From positions 253,001-317,000 of the forward strand of contig JAJOZX010001565.1 in assembly GCA_023014485.1 (NCBI GenBank): DNA of 64,000 nt, written 5' to 3'. Both the position numbers and the translations under genes were made by a program. The number at the start of each line of letters is the position of its first letter. Position 1 is the first letter of the stretch. Shown piece by piece: positions 9,395 to 19,666 of this stretch. A model generated the notes under the pieces. It was not told where the DNA came from. It did not search any database and saw only the letters and a program-made list of their open reading frames with translations. Origin of the DNA: Bathynomus jamesi. Lineage: Eukaryota > Arthropoda > Malacostraca > Isopoda > Cirolanidae.

Positions 9395-11095
9395 ATGGCT
9401 GCTCGTGGTTGCAAATACCCAGCGGATTCCTTCTGCTACGTGTGCGGCGAGTTCTTCGCAAAGACGGCTAAAAAACACTGCTTGGACAGTTGCACCCGTG
9501 CAAAGGAAGCCTATCATGCCTACTTCGGAATGCCAGTCGGTGACCAAGACAAACGCTGGGCACCACATGTCATCTGTGACTACTTCCGCCGCACTCTTGA
9601 AGGTTGGTTTAGAGGAGAGAAGAGGGCAATGCGTTTCGCTATCCCCCGTGTCTGGCGTGAGCCCTCAGACCATCTCACGGACTGCTATTTCTGTATGGTG
9701 GACCCAACAAAACGAAGAAAGGGGAAGAATGCGCCTCCCATTGAGTACCTTGACATTCCGTCATCTATTGCACCTGTTCCCCATAACGCGACGGACCTAC
9801 CTGTGCCACAGCCTCCCTTGAGAGATCAATCTTGTCCAGCAGAAGAAGCAAGCTATGATGATTCCGAGGAGGAGCAAGGTGCGTCATCTGCTGCGCGCCG
9901 TCGACGCCGGGTGGCCGGTGAAAGGTGCCCCTACTACCCCAACCAAGAGGACATCAACGACCTCATCAGGGAAATGGCCTTGACAAAGTCCAACGCCGAG
10001 CTGCTCATTTCCAGACTGAAGCAGTGGGACTTACTGGACGACAGCGTTCGAATTACTTCCCAGAGGAAGCGGCATCGCGGCTTTTCAGTGTTCTTCACTC
10101 TTAGAGATGGGTTGTGCTACTGCCATGACATCAGAGGACTCTTCGACGCTGTGGGCATTCCCTGCAACACCTCTGACTGGCGGCTCTTCATCGACAGTTC
10201 ATCTAAAAGCCTCAAGGCTGTTTTACTGCACAACACAAATCAGTGGCCCTCGATTCCTCTGGCTCATTCAGTGCACATGAAAGAAGAGTACCAGAACGTC
10301 AAAATCCTGCTGAGTGCACTGAAGTACGACCAATTCAGCTGGGAGGTCATTGGCGATTTCAAGATGGTGGCCTTCTTGATGGGGCTTCAGGGAGGCTTCA
10401 CCAAGTTCCCTTGCTATCTGTGCCTCTGGGATAGCCGAAATACAGCCCTTCACTACGAGAAGAGGAACTGGCCCCTCAGGACCGGCTATGAGGTTGGGGC
10501 CCATAACGTGAAGCAAGAGCCGCTGGTGGAGCCAACGAAAGTGCTGATGCCACCCCTGCACATCAAATTGGGCATCATTAAGCAGTTTGTTAAACAGCTG
10601 GATCCAGAGGGTGAGGCCTTGAAGCACATCCAGGAGCTGTTCCCGAAGTTGTCGGAGGCGAAGATCAAAGCAGGAGTATTTGTGGGCCCTCAGGTGAAGC
10701 GACTTATTGACTCCGACAGCTTTCCTGAGAAGCTGTCTGAGGTTGAGCGGGCAGCTTGGACAAGCTTCGTTTCTCTAGTCAAAGGTTTCCTCGGAAACCA
10801 CAAGGCAGAGAACTACAGGGAAATCGTTGACGAACTTGTGGACACGTACCGGAGCATGGGCTGCCGGATGTCGCTGAAACTGCACGTACTACACGCCCAC
10901 CTTGATGAGTTCAAAGAAAACATGGGAGACTACTCAGAAGAACAAGGTGAAAGATTTCACCAGGATGTCAGCTCTTTCGAGGAACGCTACAAGGGACAGT
11001 ACAATGAAAGTATGATGGGGGACTATATCTGGAACCTTTTGCGTGAGAGTGAACTGAAATACAATCGCCAATCTCGTAGACAAACTTCTTTTTGA
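9395..11095 (+). CDS. intact 566-aa transposase-like protein with Cys-rich N-terminus
   Basis: The ATG at 9395 is chosen because the paralogue at 8269 starts with the same M-A-(A/S)-RGC. Order of regions: Cys pairs at residues 14/17 and 97/100 with conserved GDQDK and FxIPRVWREP between; an acidic then Arg-rich hinge (about 145-185); and a C-terminal region with LFIDSSSKS (Asp 267), VIGDFKM (Asp 321), FPCYLCLWDS and LHVLHAH, then EEQGERFHQD (Glu 519). The three acidic sites are spaced as an RNase H-like DDE fold would need, but that is inference. The family is abundant in invertebrate genomes and I do not know its accepted name. The frame has no stop or shift and is about half GC, against an AT-rich setting. 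Splicing upstream is possible. Confidence 0.65.
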   Translation: MAARGCKYPADSFCYVCGEFFAKTAKKHCLDSCTRAKEAYHAYFGMPVGDQDKRWAPHVICDYFRRTLEGWFRGEKRAMRFAIPRVWREPSDHLTDCYFCMVDPTKRRKGKNAPPIEYLDIPSSIAPVPHNATDLPVPQPPLRDQSCPAEEASYDDSEEEQGASSAARRRRRVAGERCPYYPNQEDINDLIREMALTKSNAELLISRLKQWDLLDDSVRITSQRKRHRGFSVFFTLRDGLCYCHDIRGLFDAVGIPCNTSDWRLFIDSSSKSLKAVLLHNTNQWPSIPLAHSVHMKEEYQNVKILLSALKYDQFSWEVIGDFKMVAFLMGLQGGFTKFPCYLCLWDSRNTALHYEKRNWPLRTGYEVGAHNVKQEPLVEPTKVLMPPLHIKLGIIKQFVKQLDPEGEALKHIQELFPKLSEAKIKAGVFVGPQVKRLIDSDSFPEKLSEVERAAWTSFVSLVKGFLGNHKAENYREIVDELVDTYRSMGCRMSLKLHVLHAHLDEFKENMGDYSEEQGERFHQDVSSFEERYKGQYNESMMGDYIWNLLRESELKYNRQSRRQTSF

Positions 11096-11099
11096 TTAA

Positions 11100-11905
11100 A
11101 CTATAACGCTAGAATTTTTGTATCAATTCTGTATCAATTCTCCGTAGCAATACTCTTTATCAACGCTCTGCATCACTGCACTGTATCACTGTCTGTGTAT
11201 TAACATATTATAATACATAATTATTCCCTACTCGTTTCCTTCTTTTTATTTTCATTTCTAAAGACGGGGCCTGGAGAACTTCATTTTTCATCATTGATTT
11301 ATCATAATAATCGTGTTAACATCAATTAAAATTATACTTAACAGGATTCATTTGATTTAAAAGCAGATAGTGTGAAAAACCCTTAAATTAATAAGCAAAA
11401 ATGGCAAAAAATCAATAAATCGATCTCATGAACTCAGAACCGAAGTCTGAACTTGGTGACTGCTCATTTTTACTTATTTATGCCCTAAAAAATCAGAAAA
11501 TAATAGTTTTAACTCATGGACAAATTTTGTGTTACACGGTGAATTATATTATCAGAGTCGGTGTTCATCATATGGTGGAGAAATATGGTATGAGCATAGT
11601 TCATGCCAGTAACTATGTCAACACCTCGGTTTGGCCCATCAACATCATTTCACAAACATTAGTATAATATTGTATAAATTTATAAGTATATATACTGTAA
11701 ACCAGGTAATTTTGCGGCAGCAAATTTTCGCTCTTTCATATCCTTGGATGAGTTCGCGGCATCATAATTTCGCGGTCAACAGTTGCTAGTTATAATCTTA
11801 GATTAAAATGGCGTCATGAATGACGACATTTATTCTGGACTGTGATTGGTGGAGGTTGAGGTCGTATATCAAGGCAAGTTTTACCTATTGGTATGCGGTC
11901 AAAGT
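11100..11905. other. no recognisable gene
   Basis: AT-rich 3' flank of the intact gene, with the short repeat TGTATCAATTCTC near 11130. A CGCGG-containing stretch at 11710-11785 resembles the edge of some unidentified element. Confidence 0.4.
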
Positions 11906-11909
11906 TTCA

Positions 11910-12660
11910 GCAGCACTCAACGTAAATGAATCTCTAAGTTCAGTATTTACCGAAAAAGAAAACAATTTGTCCTACGTACAGTTTTACTCCAGACATGACA
12001 CCCCTATCAAGAAAGCCGTAGTTTCTTCAATGTTTCTCCGCGCTCTGAGGATCGTCAGTCCGGAATACATGGATGCCGAATTAGAAAAAATCAATAGTAT
12101 TGGAAGTGATTTGTGTTACCCACCTGCTTTTTTTGGAATCTTGTCTTAACAAAGCAAAACGAACTTTCTATCGTGTGAATAATAACCATCGCCCTTGGTC
12201 GAAGAATGTTTTAGTACTTCCATTTTTCCCAGGCTTTTTAGGCATTGCTAATGTACTTAAGCTTTTGAATATTAATGTAGTATTTTCATATGACAATATT
12301 GTGAAAAATATCATAGTAAAAAAAAATAGCCCTAGCAATAATTCAGGCATTATCTATAAAATTGGTGGTAAACAATGTGATTCCTTTTACATTGGACAGA
12401 CGGGAAAGGATTTTCACACACGTGTAAAATAGCATCAATATTCCGTTATAACAGGACAGCCGTTCAGTGCCCTCTTCATCCATTTGTCAGAGTTATCCCA
12501 TTGTATTGATTGGAATAATGGTTCAATTTTTTTTCACTCAAGCAACATTGTTAATAGAAATATTCTTGAGTCTGCTATTATTCAACCTACAAATAATTTC
12601 AATATTAGCCAGGGCCTGTTGTTTTGAATTTCGTTCAGAACGGATTTAAACAAGAAGGGC
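11910..12660 (+). pseudogene. Penelope-like element: RT C-terminus and GIY-YIG endonuclease
   Basis: Two overlapping frames together give the end of a Penelope-type reverse transcriptase (HDTPIKKAVVSSMFLRALR near 11990-12050) and the GIY-YIG-type endonuclease: IIYKIGGKQCDSFYIGQTG near 12350-12405, then the HxxSV and IDWNN region and FNISQG near 12600. Frame changes near 12100 and a stop after HTRVK show decay. Only the last third of an element is present; the RT core is missing. Related endonuclease pieces occur at 59.5-60.1 kb. Confidence 0.85.
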
Positions 12661-12880
12661 AAAGTGTTAAAAATCTGGTAGCTTTTCCTTATAAATTTGT
12701 GTTCTCCTTCTACAGTTTTTATTTTTTCTATTTTATTTATTTTTTGTGACCTATATATAGTCTCGAACTTGTTTTTTATTTCAGTATTCATGAGGATGTC
12801 ATTAGACGAAAGCACTTGAGCACCATTCTGTTTTTCCTTTTTCCTTCGTGGTTATTTTCATTATATATACTGTATATATA

Positions 12881-13389
12881 CGAGGACTGATCAAAAAGTT
12901 CCGGGACAAATGTACTCATTGCAAAACTAAATGTCACATACCCAATCAAATTTGTCTCCCTTATGGAGAGTGCAAAATGGCCGGCAAAATGGACGTCGGG
13001 TTCGTGGATGTTGCATCACGACAGTGCGCCGTCTGACACAGCACTCTCCATAGGGGAATTCTTAAGTCCTGAGTACAACATTCCACTGGTTCCCCAACCA
13101 CCGTATTCGCCGGATTTGGCACCCTGTAATTTTTTCCTGTTCCAAGTTGAAAAAAACCCTGAAGAGATAAAGATTTCAGGAATTACCAAAGAGAGAACAA
13201 AATGCGACACGAGAATTGGAGAACATTCTGAAAGAAGACTATAACAGGTGCGTCAATAAATGGCTGGACCGCTGGAATCACTGTTTACAATCAGAAGGAG
13301 ACTACTTTCAAGGAGACAAATTTGATTGGGTATGTGACATTTAGTTTTGCAATAAATACATTTGTCCCGGAACTTTTTTATCAGTTCTC
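12881..13389 (+). mobile_element. internally deleted mariner with ~80-bp inverted repeats
   Basis: The left end CGAGGACTGATCAAAAAG and the complement of the right end GAGAACTGATAAAAAAG start inverted repeats about 80 bp long, including GACAAATTTGATTGGGTATG on the right. The flanks are TA repeat, which suits TA target choice but hides the exact duplication. At 509 bp it retains only a transposase fragment. Confidence 0.85.
12963..13244 (+). pseudogene. mariner transposase fragment
   Basis: The frame contains MLHHDSAPSDTA (second catalytic Asp) and PPYSPDLAPCNFFLF (third catalytic Asp), spaced as in DD34D mariners, then degrades. The N-terminal DNA-binding domain and the first catalytic Asp are deleted. 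Confidence 0.85.
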
Positions 13390-13391
13390 AT

Positions 13392-13439
<48 letters not shown>
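13390..13439. repeat. (TA)n microsatellite between two mariners
   Basis: TA alternation separating two independent mariner-type insertions. Confidence 0.95.
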
Positions 13440-13442
<3 letters not shown>

Positions 13443-14345
13443 GGCGTCCCAAAAAAATGTATACACACTTTAACAGCTGATAGCTCAATTGATGTTTCTT
13501 TCTTTCCAAGTTAAACCCATTAGAATTAATAATGGCAGTCAGACTAAGCTTTGAACAAAGGAAATTCATTCTAAAATGCTACTGGAAGTGTGAAAACGCA
13601 GTTGAAGTGCAAAGACAGTTTAGGAGGGAGTTTCAAACAGATCCACCAACGCGACTTACCATCACTCGAATTAGAGATAAGTTTGAAGCCGATGGAACTG
13701 TTCAGAATGTCCACAAGAAGCGTTCCGGAAGACCACGGACATCGACAAGCCCCACAAAGCAAGAAAGAGTACTGGAAACGTATCACCAAAGTCCAAGAAA
13801 ATCTGTGCGGCAAGGCGAGTCGTGAGGTAGGAATTTCAGAATCGTCTGTCCAACGCATTTTGAAGCGCTGTCAATGGAAAAGTTACATTCCAAGATTAGT
13901 CCATGCTATTAATGAAGATGATCCGGACCGAAGAGTGGAGTATTGCGAGTGGTACTTGGCACGATGTGGATGTGGATTGGACGAAGGGGTTTCGTAGAAT
14001 ACCCTCCGCGTTCACCAGACCTCACACCACTAGACTTTTTTTATGGAGATACTTAAAAGACAAAGTCTACGCTATAAAACCTGCAACAGTCGCTGAATTG
14101 AGAGCAGCCATTGAACGAGAATTCACACAAATACCAAACGAAATGTTTCGTGATGTTTGCGATTCCATTGCTTCGCGTTATCAGCAGTGCCTGGACCAGA
14201 ACGGACGTCAGTTTGAAAACAGGCGTTGACAAAACAATTAAATAATGTCTGTAGATTCTATTACATTTTGAAAATGAAATGTATTTTAATAAACACTGCC
14301 TTTATAATTATTTAAAGTGTGTATACATTTTTTTAGGACGCCCTG
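13440..14345 (+). mobile_element. internally deleted mariner-like element, 33-bp inverted repeats
   Basis: CAGGGCGTCCCAAAAAAATG at the left and the complement of AGGACGCCCTG at the right form 33-bp inverted repeats with a single mismatch, bounded by TA on both sides. The 906-bp element carries a transposase whose middle is missing. A solitary related end lies at 57571-57597. Confidence 0.9.
13532..14229 (+). pseudogene. mariner-type transposase, middle deleted
   Basis: It starts [18 protein letters not shown], the helix-turn-helix opening (DUF4817-like) common in arthropod mariner relatives, then KRSGRPRTS. After a frame change near 13800 comes a second helix-turn-helix ([16 protein letters not shown]) and EYCEWYL. 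The sequence then jumps to PPRSPDLTPLDFFLW and the C-terminal helices. The first two catalytic Asp blocks are therefore deleted, around 13965-13995. The protein is inactive, but its ends could still be moved in trans. Confidence 0.85.
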
Positions 14346-14639
14346 TATATACACCATTATCAGTGACATTATGTGATACCACTTCATTTTATGATGCAAC
14401 TGTCGGCTAAATTACAGAACTGATTATGTATTTTGAGGAAGATGAGTTTTAGAAAAGAATTCTATAATACTCGAGAAATCGTGTCAGTATAATTTTTAGT
14501 AACGTTAAAACTGCAGGTCTAGTTTGGTGACATTCCATTCTGTAGCTTATTTTCCTGTGAATCGTAATTTAAGCGATCAGAAGCGTAGTTATAATTTACA
14601 TAAAACTTGATTTGAAGGGAATAAATTTGTTCTTTTTTT

Positions 14640-14815
14640 TGAAGCAGTGGAGATGAGATGGACCGTTTTGCAGAAGCGTTCCGGAACGGTGTGGAGGAAA
14701 TCCAACTTAGCACCAATGATATGGAAGAGGGTGAAAAATCAGAAGTTTTACAACACAGTAGCCGGTCCTGTAGAGAATCACAACGCGAATGCGAATTAAT
14801 TGCAGAAATAATGTA
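14640..14815 (+). CDS. candidate acidic 3' exon, unknown
   Basis: After a T-rich run ending TTTTTTTTGAAG, a frame encodes about 55 residues, including DEMDRFAEAFRNGVEEIQL and SRSCRESQRECELIAEIM, before a TAA. Composition and the acceptor-like sequence suggest the last exon of a gene or of an element. I recognise no family, and another frame is open over much of the same interval. Confidence 0.25.
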
Positions 14816-15480
14816 ATTTTTTCTGCAATGACCGAAAAGGATAAGAATGAACGTCGGCTATATTATGTTTATTACATTACATTTTAAAATAGTTACAGAA
14901 CATAACACTCGCCCTTAAGCGTTACACAAATTCACAGGCCTGCGATAGTTTTGTTGCCCGAAATATTTTATCACTATAGTAAATTTTGCACGCTGATTCC
15001 GAAAATAACATTCATTTTTCGCCATGACGTATAGATTTTTCAAAAAATTTTATATTTCGTATTACATATGTAAGTAATTTTCATTAAATTTTGATTAAAA
15101 ACTACTGCCTATAAATGCTTATAAATGCTTGGTTTCACCTAAACATCAAAGAAGTGGAGAAGAGATATCAGGATAGGTGAGACATCAGCATGATAGCTGA
15201 TTGATTACTGCTGGATGTTGAAACGGGATACTTCAGAATTATTACATAAAAGAAAAGGAACAGCGCGTACATTCGAGAGTAAAAGGCATAGATCTCACAA
15301 AACTCAGGACAAATAAAGATGAATATGTAATTGACGTTAATAGTCTTCTTTCTTTACAAAGTTGTTTGCATTTGTAATTAGTATAACAAAGCGAAATAGG
15401 TACCTCATGTAAATTGAAATAAATAATATTATTTATGTTGTTGTTTTTTCCCTTCCAGTTTGCAGAAAATTTATGTGATA
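14816..15480. other. no recognisable feature
   Basis: AT-rich sequence with no clear gene, inverted repeat or RNA. Confidence 0.5.
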
Positions 15481-15488
15481 GAAAAATG

Positions 15489-15703
15489 CAAAGCTGGGCA
15501 CTTGCGGTTTTTTTTGCGGTACTGCGGTACTGCGGTACTACCGCACTACCAAACCGGTACCGCATAACGCAGTACCGCAAAGGATCGCTGAAAGTACAGC
15601 AGTACCGCTACCGCATTTTTTGCGGTACTGCGTTATGCGGTACCGGTTTGGTAGTGCGGTAGTACCGCAGTACCGCAAAAAAAAACGCAAGTGCCCAGCT
15701 TTG
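15489..15703. mobile_element. fold-back hAT MITE with exact 8-bp target duplication
   Basis: The 215-bp element is almost wholly palindromic, with arms of about 90 bp built largely from GCGGTAC-type motifs in both orientations. It starts CAAAGCTGGGCACTTGCG and ends in its complement. GAAAAATG stands on both sides (15481-15488 and 15704-15711). As RNA or single strand it would form a very long hairpin. Confidence 0.93.
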
Positions 15704-15711
15704 GAAAAATG

Positions 15712-16902
15712 GACACCTTATTCGAAATCAGCGTAGTTGAATTATATAAAATCAGTTATTAGTAAGAAAACAACTCTTACAAAGTTCTCATTCGCAGACC
15801 TGTGAATTATTATTAATTGGTATATTTTATAAATTTACACATTATAAGGCTAAAAGCTATACACCGCACAGTACATATTTGGAGCAAATTAAAATAATTA
15901 ATTGCTGAAGATATTTGTCGTTACAATTTAGTTACATTCCAATTTTATCTTGGGAAAAATATAAGCGTTATATGTGCTATACTCTACTGATGCTTCGGGT
16001 ATAACATATTGTACTCTCGATGATGATGATGATGACCTGTAAACGTCGTTGTGATGTCTGGCTTCTCCAGGCTCATACAATTAGAGTGCGAATTATGAGA
16101 TCTTTCAAGGACAAGGAAACTCGTCGACAGATATTTTTCTCTTTATTTGAATTAATGTGCTTCTACAATTGAAACTAATTTAATCGAGTGTCAAGTCCTT
16201 ATTGGATCGACTTTAAATCAAAGTTACCTTACTTCTAAGTTATATTAAATCTCTGAGTCGATAGACACGGACTTTCTCTACCGTTGCCTAAATTATCTCA
16301 AGGCTTCTTAACACGACTCAAGCCCTGTACGTATTAATTCTCTTCGTAACCGGAGGGTCGTGATTAACGTTGCTTATTCTAATATCGTCTATTCGCTTCT
16401 CCTCTCTTCGGATTGGATCTTGCAGTCGCAACCCAGAGTTCTAAAATTAATCGCGAGGTGTCGGAATCTGATATACAAATTGGGCCTTCCCGCCCCCCGG
16501 AGACTCCGCGAGTAACCGCCGCATGCAGAAATCAGAATTTCAGGGTGCTGAGCCCCTTCTTTTATATACGAAAAAACGGAAGTCCTCGACGTCACTGCAC
16601 GAAGTGCGTATGACTTTTGTTTAGAAGGGACTCACTAACACAAGGTGTTTACATCACTACAGCCGGACTTCCGTTTGGTAGAAGGAAATACTGAATGAAT
16701 AATATAATTCTTAAAATAATCTAAACCCTTTGTGTTGCCATGACGCGGCTCTACTTCAATGATGAATATGCAAAGTACGCCAATTGTATGGGATTAAATA
16801 AACTCTTTGTACTAATGGGGGCGTCGTTAGACTTAAGGTAATAATAAGTTCTTCGTGAACTTGAAATTGAGGTTCCTTGCGGGAATTAATATAACAGCCA
16901 TA

Positions 16903-16905
<3 letters not shown>
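15712..16905. other. no recognisable gene
   Basis: Contains a short GAT repeat near 16018-16036 and a somewhat GC-richer patch (16410-16610) with short open frames on both strands. I recognise neither frame. The patch could be part of an unidentified element. Confidence 0.4.

Positions 16906-16976
<71 letters not shown>
16906..16976. repeat. (TA)n microsatellite
   Basis: About 70 bases of pure TA at the left boundary of Polinton copy 1. Confidence 0.98.
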
Positions 16977-16977
<1 letters not shown>

Positions 16978-16996
16978 TACAATAAAAATTTTAATT

Positions 16997-17478
16997 TCAC
17001 ACAACCCATTGAGTGAATACAAAAGGGAATCGCTTTTTTACCTGTACGCACACGAATTTATCATTAACCTTATGGTTACACGTGCCGAATAATTTTAGAA
17101 AATCCATAAATTCGCCCCCACGAACCATATGCATGAGGAAACAAGCTGGACTGCCCACATACGTTGCTGTACAAACTCTGAAAACGATAGGGATTCCAGA
17201 CTATTTGTGGAATTTTCAGTTTTTCGAGAAATTTTACAATAATACCATCATTCCAAGGGGGTTTACCCAGTGAATTAAAGTAATACATTCATTCCCTATT
17301 TTTAAAATAAACGGCTATCCAATGGAGCCCTTCTCTGCTCACGTCTGTATTAACGATAAGTGCGCCGCAGTCTCATGATTAGAAGTTTCACCGTTTCATT
17401 CTTCGCAAACACTCCGATAAATTTGGCACGCGTGAAGCGGTCATTCTTCATCACCCTCTGTAGTGGAACCGTGTCCAT
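16997..17478 (-). pseudogene. Polinton adenain-type cysteine protease (copy 1)
   Basis: It starts at the ATG complementary to 17476-17478 and ends at the stop at 16997-16999. An internal frame carries YYFNSLGKPPWNDGIIVKFL and then IPQIVWNPYRFQ, matching copy 2's protease around its catalytic Asp region. A frameshift near 17150 falls at the catalytic Cys motif, after which a third frame continues ACFLMHMVRGGEFMDF to the end. In viruses of this group the protease matures capsid proteins. The catalytic His region is degraded and the gene cannot work. Confidence 0.85.
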
Positions 17479-17528
17479 TTTTAAAAGTCCGTCATGACTC
17501 CTCTAAAGCGGTCAACTTCGATTAGGGC

Positions 17529-17759
17529 TTAAGACTCAAAATAAACTATCCTAATAGGGTCAACTATCGGGGTGTCGAACTCAAGTCTGAGTGAGATATT
17601 TCCGCTGTGCTGGGGACTTATGTGGGTGTTTATACTCCAGCTGAAGTCGGGGAAGAGATCAAAAGGGTACAAGTTGACCCTCTCGACGAATTTATTTTGG
17701 GTTACACGGGTGCCTAACACGTCACAGGAACCGACGCTATGCAATAGGTTGTTACATGC
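17529..17759 (-). pseudogene. Polinton major capsid protein, C-terminal end (copy 1)
   Basis: About 75 codons match the end of copy 2's capsid gene: VTQNKFVERVNLYPFD aligns with copy 2's VTQKEFVEEFNIYSFD, then SGNISLRLEFDTPIVDP. It is cut upstream at 17759/17760, where the hAT starts; the rest of the gene is absent from this copy. Confidence 0.85.
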
Positions 17760-18176
17760 CAACGGTGGCCAAACCCCAGCTTGTGAGCCGCATGCGGCTC
17801 TCGAGGTTGTTAACTGCGGCTCGCGAGACAATTTTGGTTTTTATTGTATTTATCATAAAGGACAAAATTCATAATATAAATATAATTTTTTTTTCACATA
17901 ATAAAAAAATATTAAAAAAACAAGGAAAAATTGAATTGACAATAAAATACGTCATGCGTACGACAATTTCTTTTGCGTGACAAGCACTAAGCGGGATAAT
18001 TACGTAATTAACACCAACCGCCACTCACCAATGTCCAGTACCCCTCGAGCTACCCTGCGGGCCGCGTGTAGTAACGAGTGAGTGTGTTTTAAAATTGGCT
18101 TCTCAGATCAAATAGTGGCTATTTTCCTCAACTATACAGTACAAGTGAAAGTTATACAACCCCTTAGTTGATTAAA

Positions 18177-19485
18177 ATGACTGAGCAGACGAAGTGTAAG
18201 AAACGGAAATATGAAGAAGAAAATAGAGTTTTTAAACAGGAGTGGGAGGAGAGCTTTGCCTTTACTGTTAAGGGTGGGAAACCTGTGTGTCTTATCTGCC
18301 ACGTGGCACTCAATCACTTTAAAGCCAGTAACTTAAAGCGTCATCATGAAACTAACCATAAAAATTTTATTACGGAATTTCCTCCCAAATCAGAATTGCG
18401 GAAGACTAAGTTAACAATGTTGAAATCTAGCCTAGTTGCCCAACAAACTGTACTTTCATCATTGTGTAAGACAGCTGACTTAACTACTAGTTTTGCTATG
18501 GCATGGAATATTGCTCGTGCTCAACTTCCCTACAGTAGTGGAGAATTTGTGAAGAAGAATATTGCCGATGTTACTGCAATTCTCGCTCCAGATAACACAA
18601 AGCTTCGAGAACAAATAGCAAGTATTTCTATTTCCCGCCACACTACAGAGAGACGTATTTCCCAGATCAGTGCTGAAATTACATGCTCGTTGCAGAGTGA
18701 TTTGAAGAATTCTGTTGCATTCAGTTTGGCCCTCGATGAATCCACAGATATTAAAGATAACCCTCAACTGGGGATATTTATTCGTTATGTTACTGGCGAT
18801 GGAAATGTGAAAGAAGAACTCTTGGACTTAATGACCCTAAGAGAAACCGCCAGAGGGGTTGACATAAAGAACGCACTTGACGAGGCATGAAATGCTCAAG
18901 TACCATTGAATAAACTTGTCAGTGTTGCAACAGATGGAGCACCAGCTATGGTAGGACAAAATGTAGGCCTAGTTGGGCTCTTGATACGCGATCCCAAGTA
19001 TCCTGTGTGTCTCTTTATTCACTGTATCATTCACAGTGGTCATTTGGTAGCAAATACTTTAGGTATGACAGTGTTATGAAATGTGTTCTAGAAATTGTGA
19101 ATTTCATTCGTTCAAATGCAAAAACGCACCGAGCGTTTAGAAATTTTATCGAGGAGCTGGATCTTCAAGATAAGCCAGATGACCTTTCATTCTACTGTAT
19201 TGTAACTAGTAATCTCCTGAATAGGTTTGTTGCATTGATTTCTTGAAAGAAAAGGGAAAGTCATACCCACAACTAGAAGATCACGAATGGGTGCAGGATC
19301 TGATGTTTTCTACTGATGTAATACACCCCCTTCAAAATCTAAATTTGGCACTTCAGGGAAAGGCTAAGGTTATTTCTGACCTTACACAGACAGTTTTCAG
19401 TTTCCAGAATAAAATAAAGCTCTTCAAAAAAGATCTAGTAACAAAAACATTTGACCACTTTCCCCACCTGAAAAACAAGCACTAA
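18177..19485 (+). pseudogene. hAT transposase, first partial copy
   Basis: It starts MTEQTKCKKRKYEEENRVF, the opening seen in GTF2IRD2/SCAND3-like hAT proteins. A BED-like finger follows (CLICHVALNHFKASNLKRHHE), then LALDESTDIKDNPQLGIF with the first catalytic Asp. An in-frame TGA interrupts at about 18888; coding similarity continues with ATDGAPAMVGQN (second Asp) and later frames to 19485. It ends abruptly where the second copy starts. Stops and shifts make it non-functional. Confidence 0.85.
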
Positions 19486-19666
19486 GCGGGATAATTACGT
19501 AATTAACACCAACCGCCACTCACCAGTGTCCAGTACCACTCGAGCTACCCTGCGGGCCGCGTGTAGTAACGAGTGAGTGTGTTTTAAAATTGGCTTCTCA
19601 GATCAAATAGTGGCTATTTTCCTCAACTATACAAGTGAAAGTTATACAACCCCTTAGTTGATTAAA

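Noticed and set aside
10268..10668. Long minus-strand frames opposite the intact 566-aa gene
   Set aside because: They are antisense shadows of a GC-rich coding region with a clear plus-strand family match.
13571..13858. Minus-strand frame opposite the mariner transposase
   Set aside because: The plus strand carries the helix-turn-helix motifs; the minus frame is a shadow.
16410..16613. Gene on either strand of the GC-richer patch
   Set aside because: Both frames are open by chance over ~200 bases, neither shows a recognisable motif, and there is no start or splice context.
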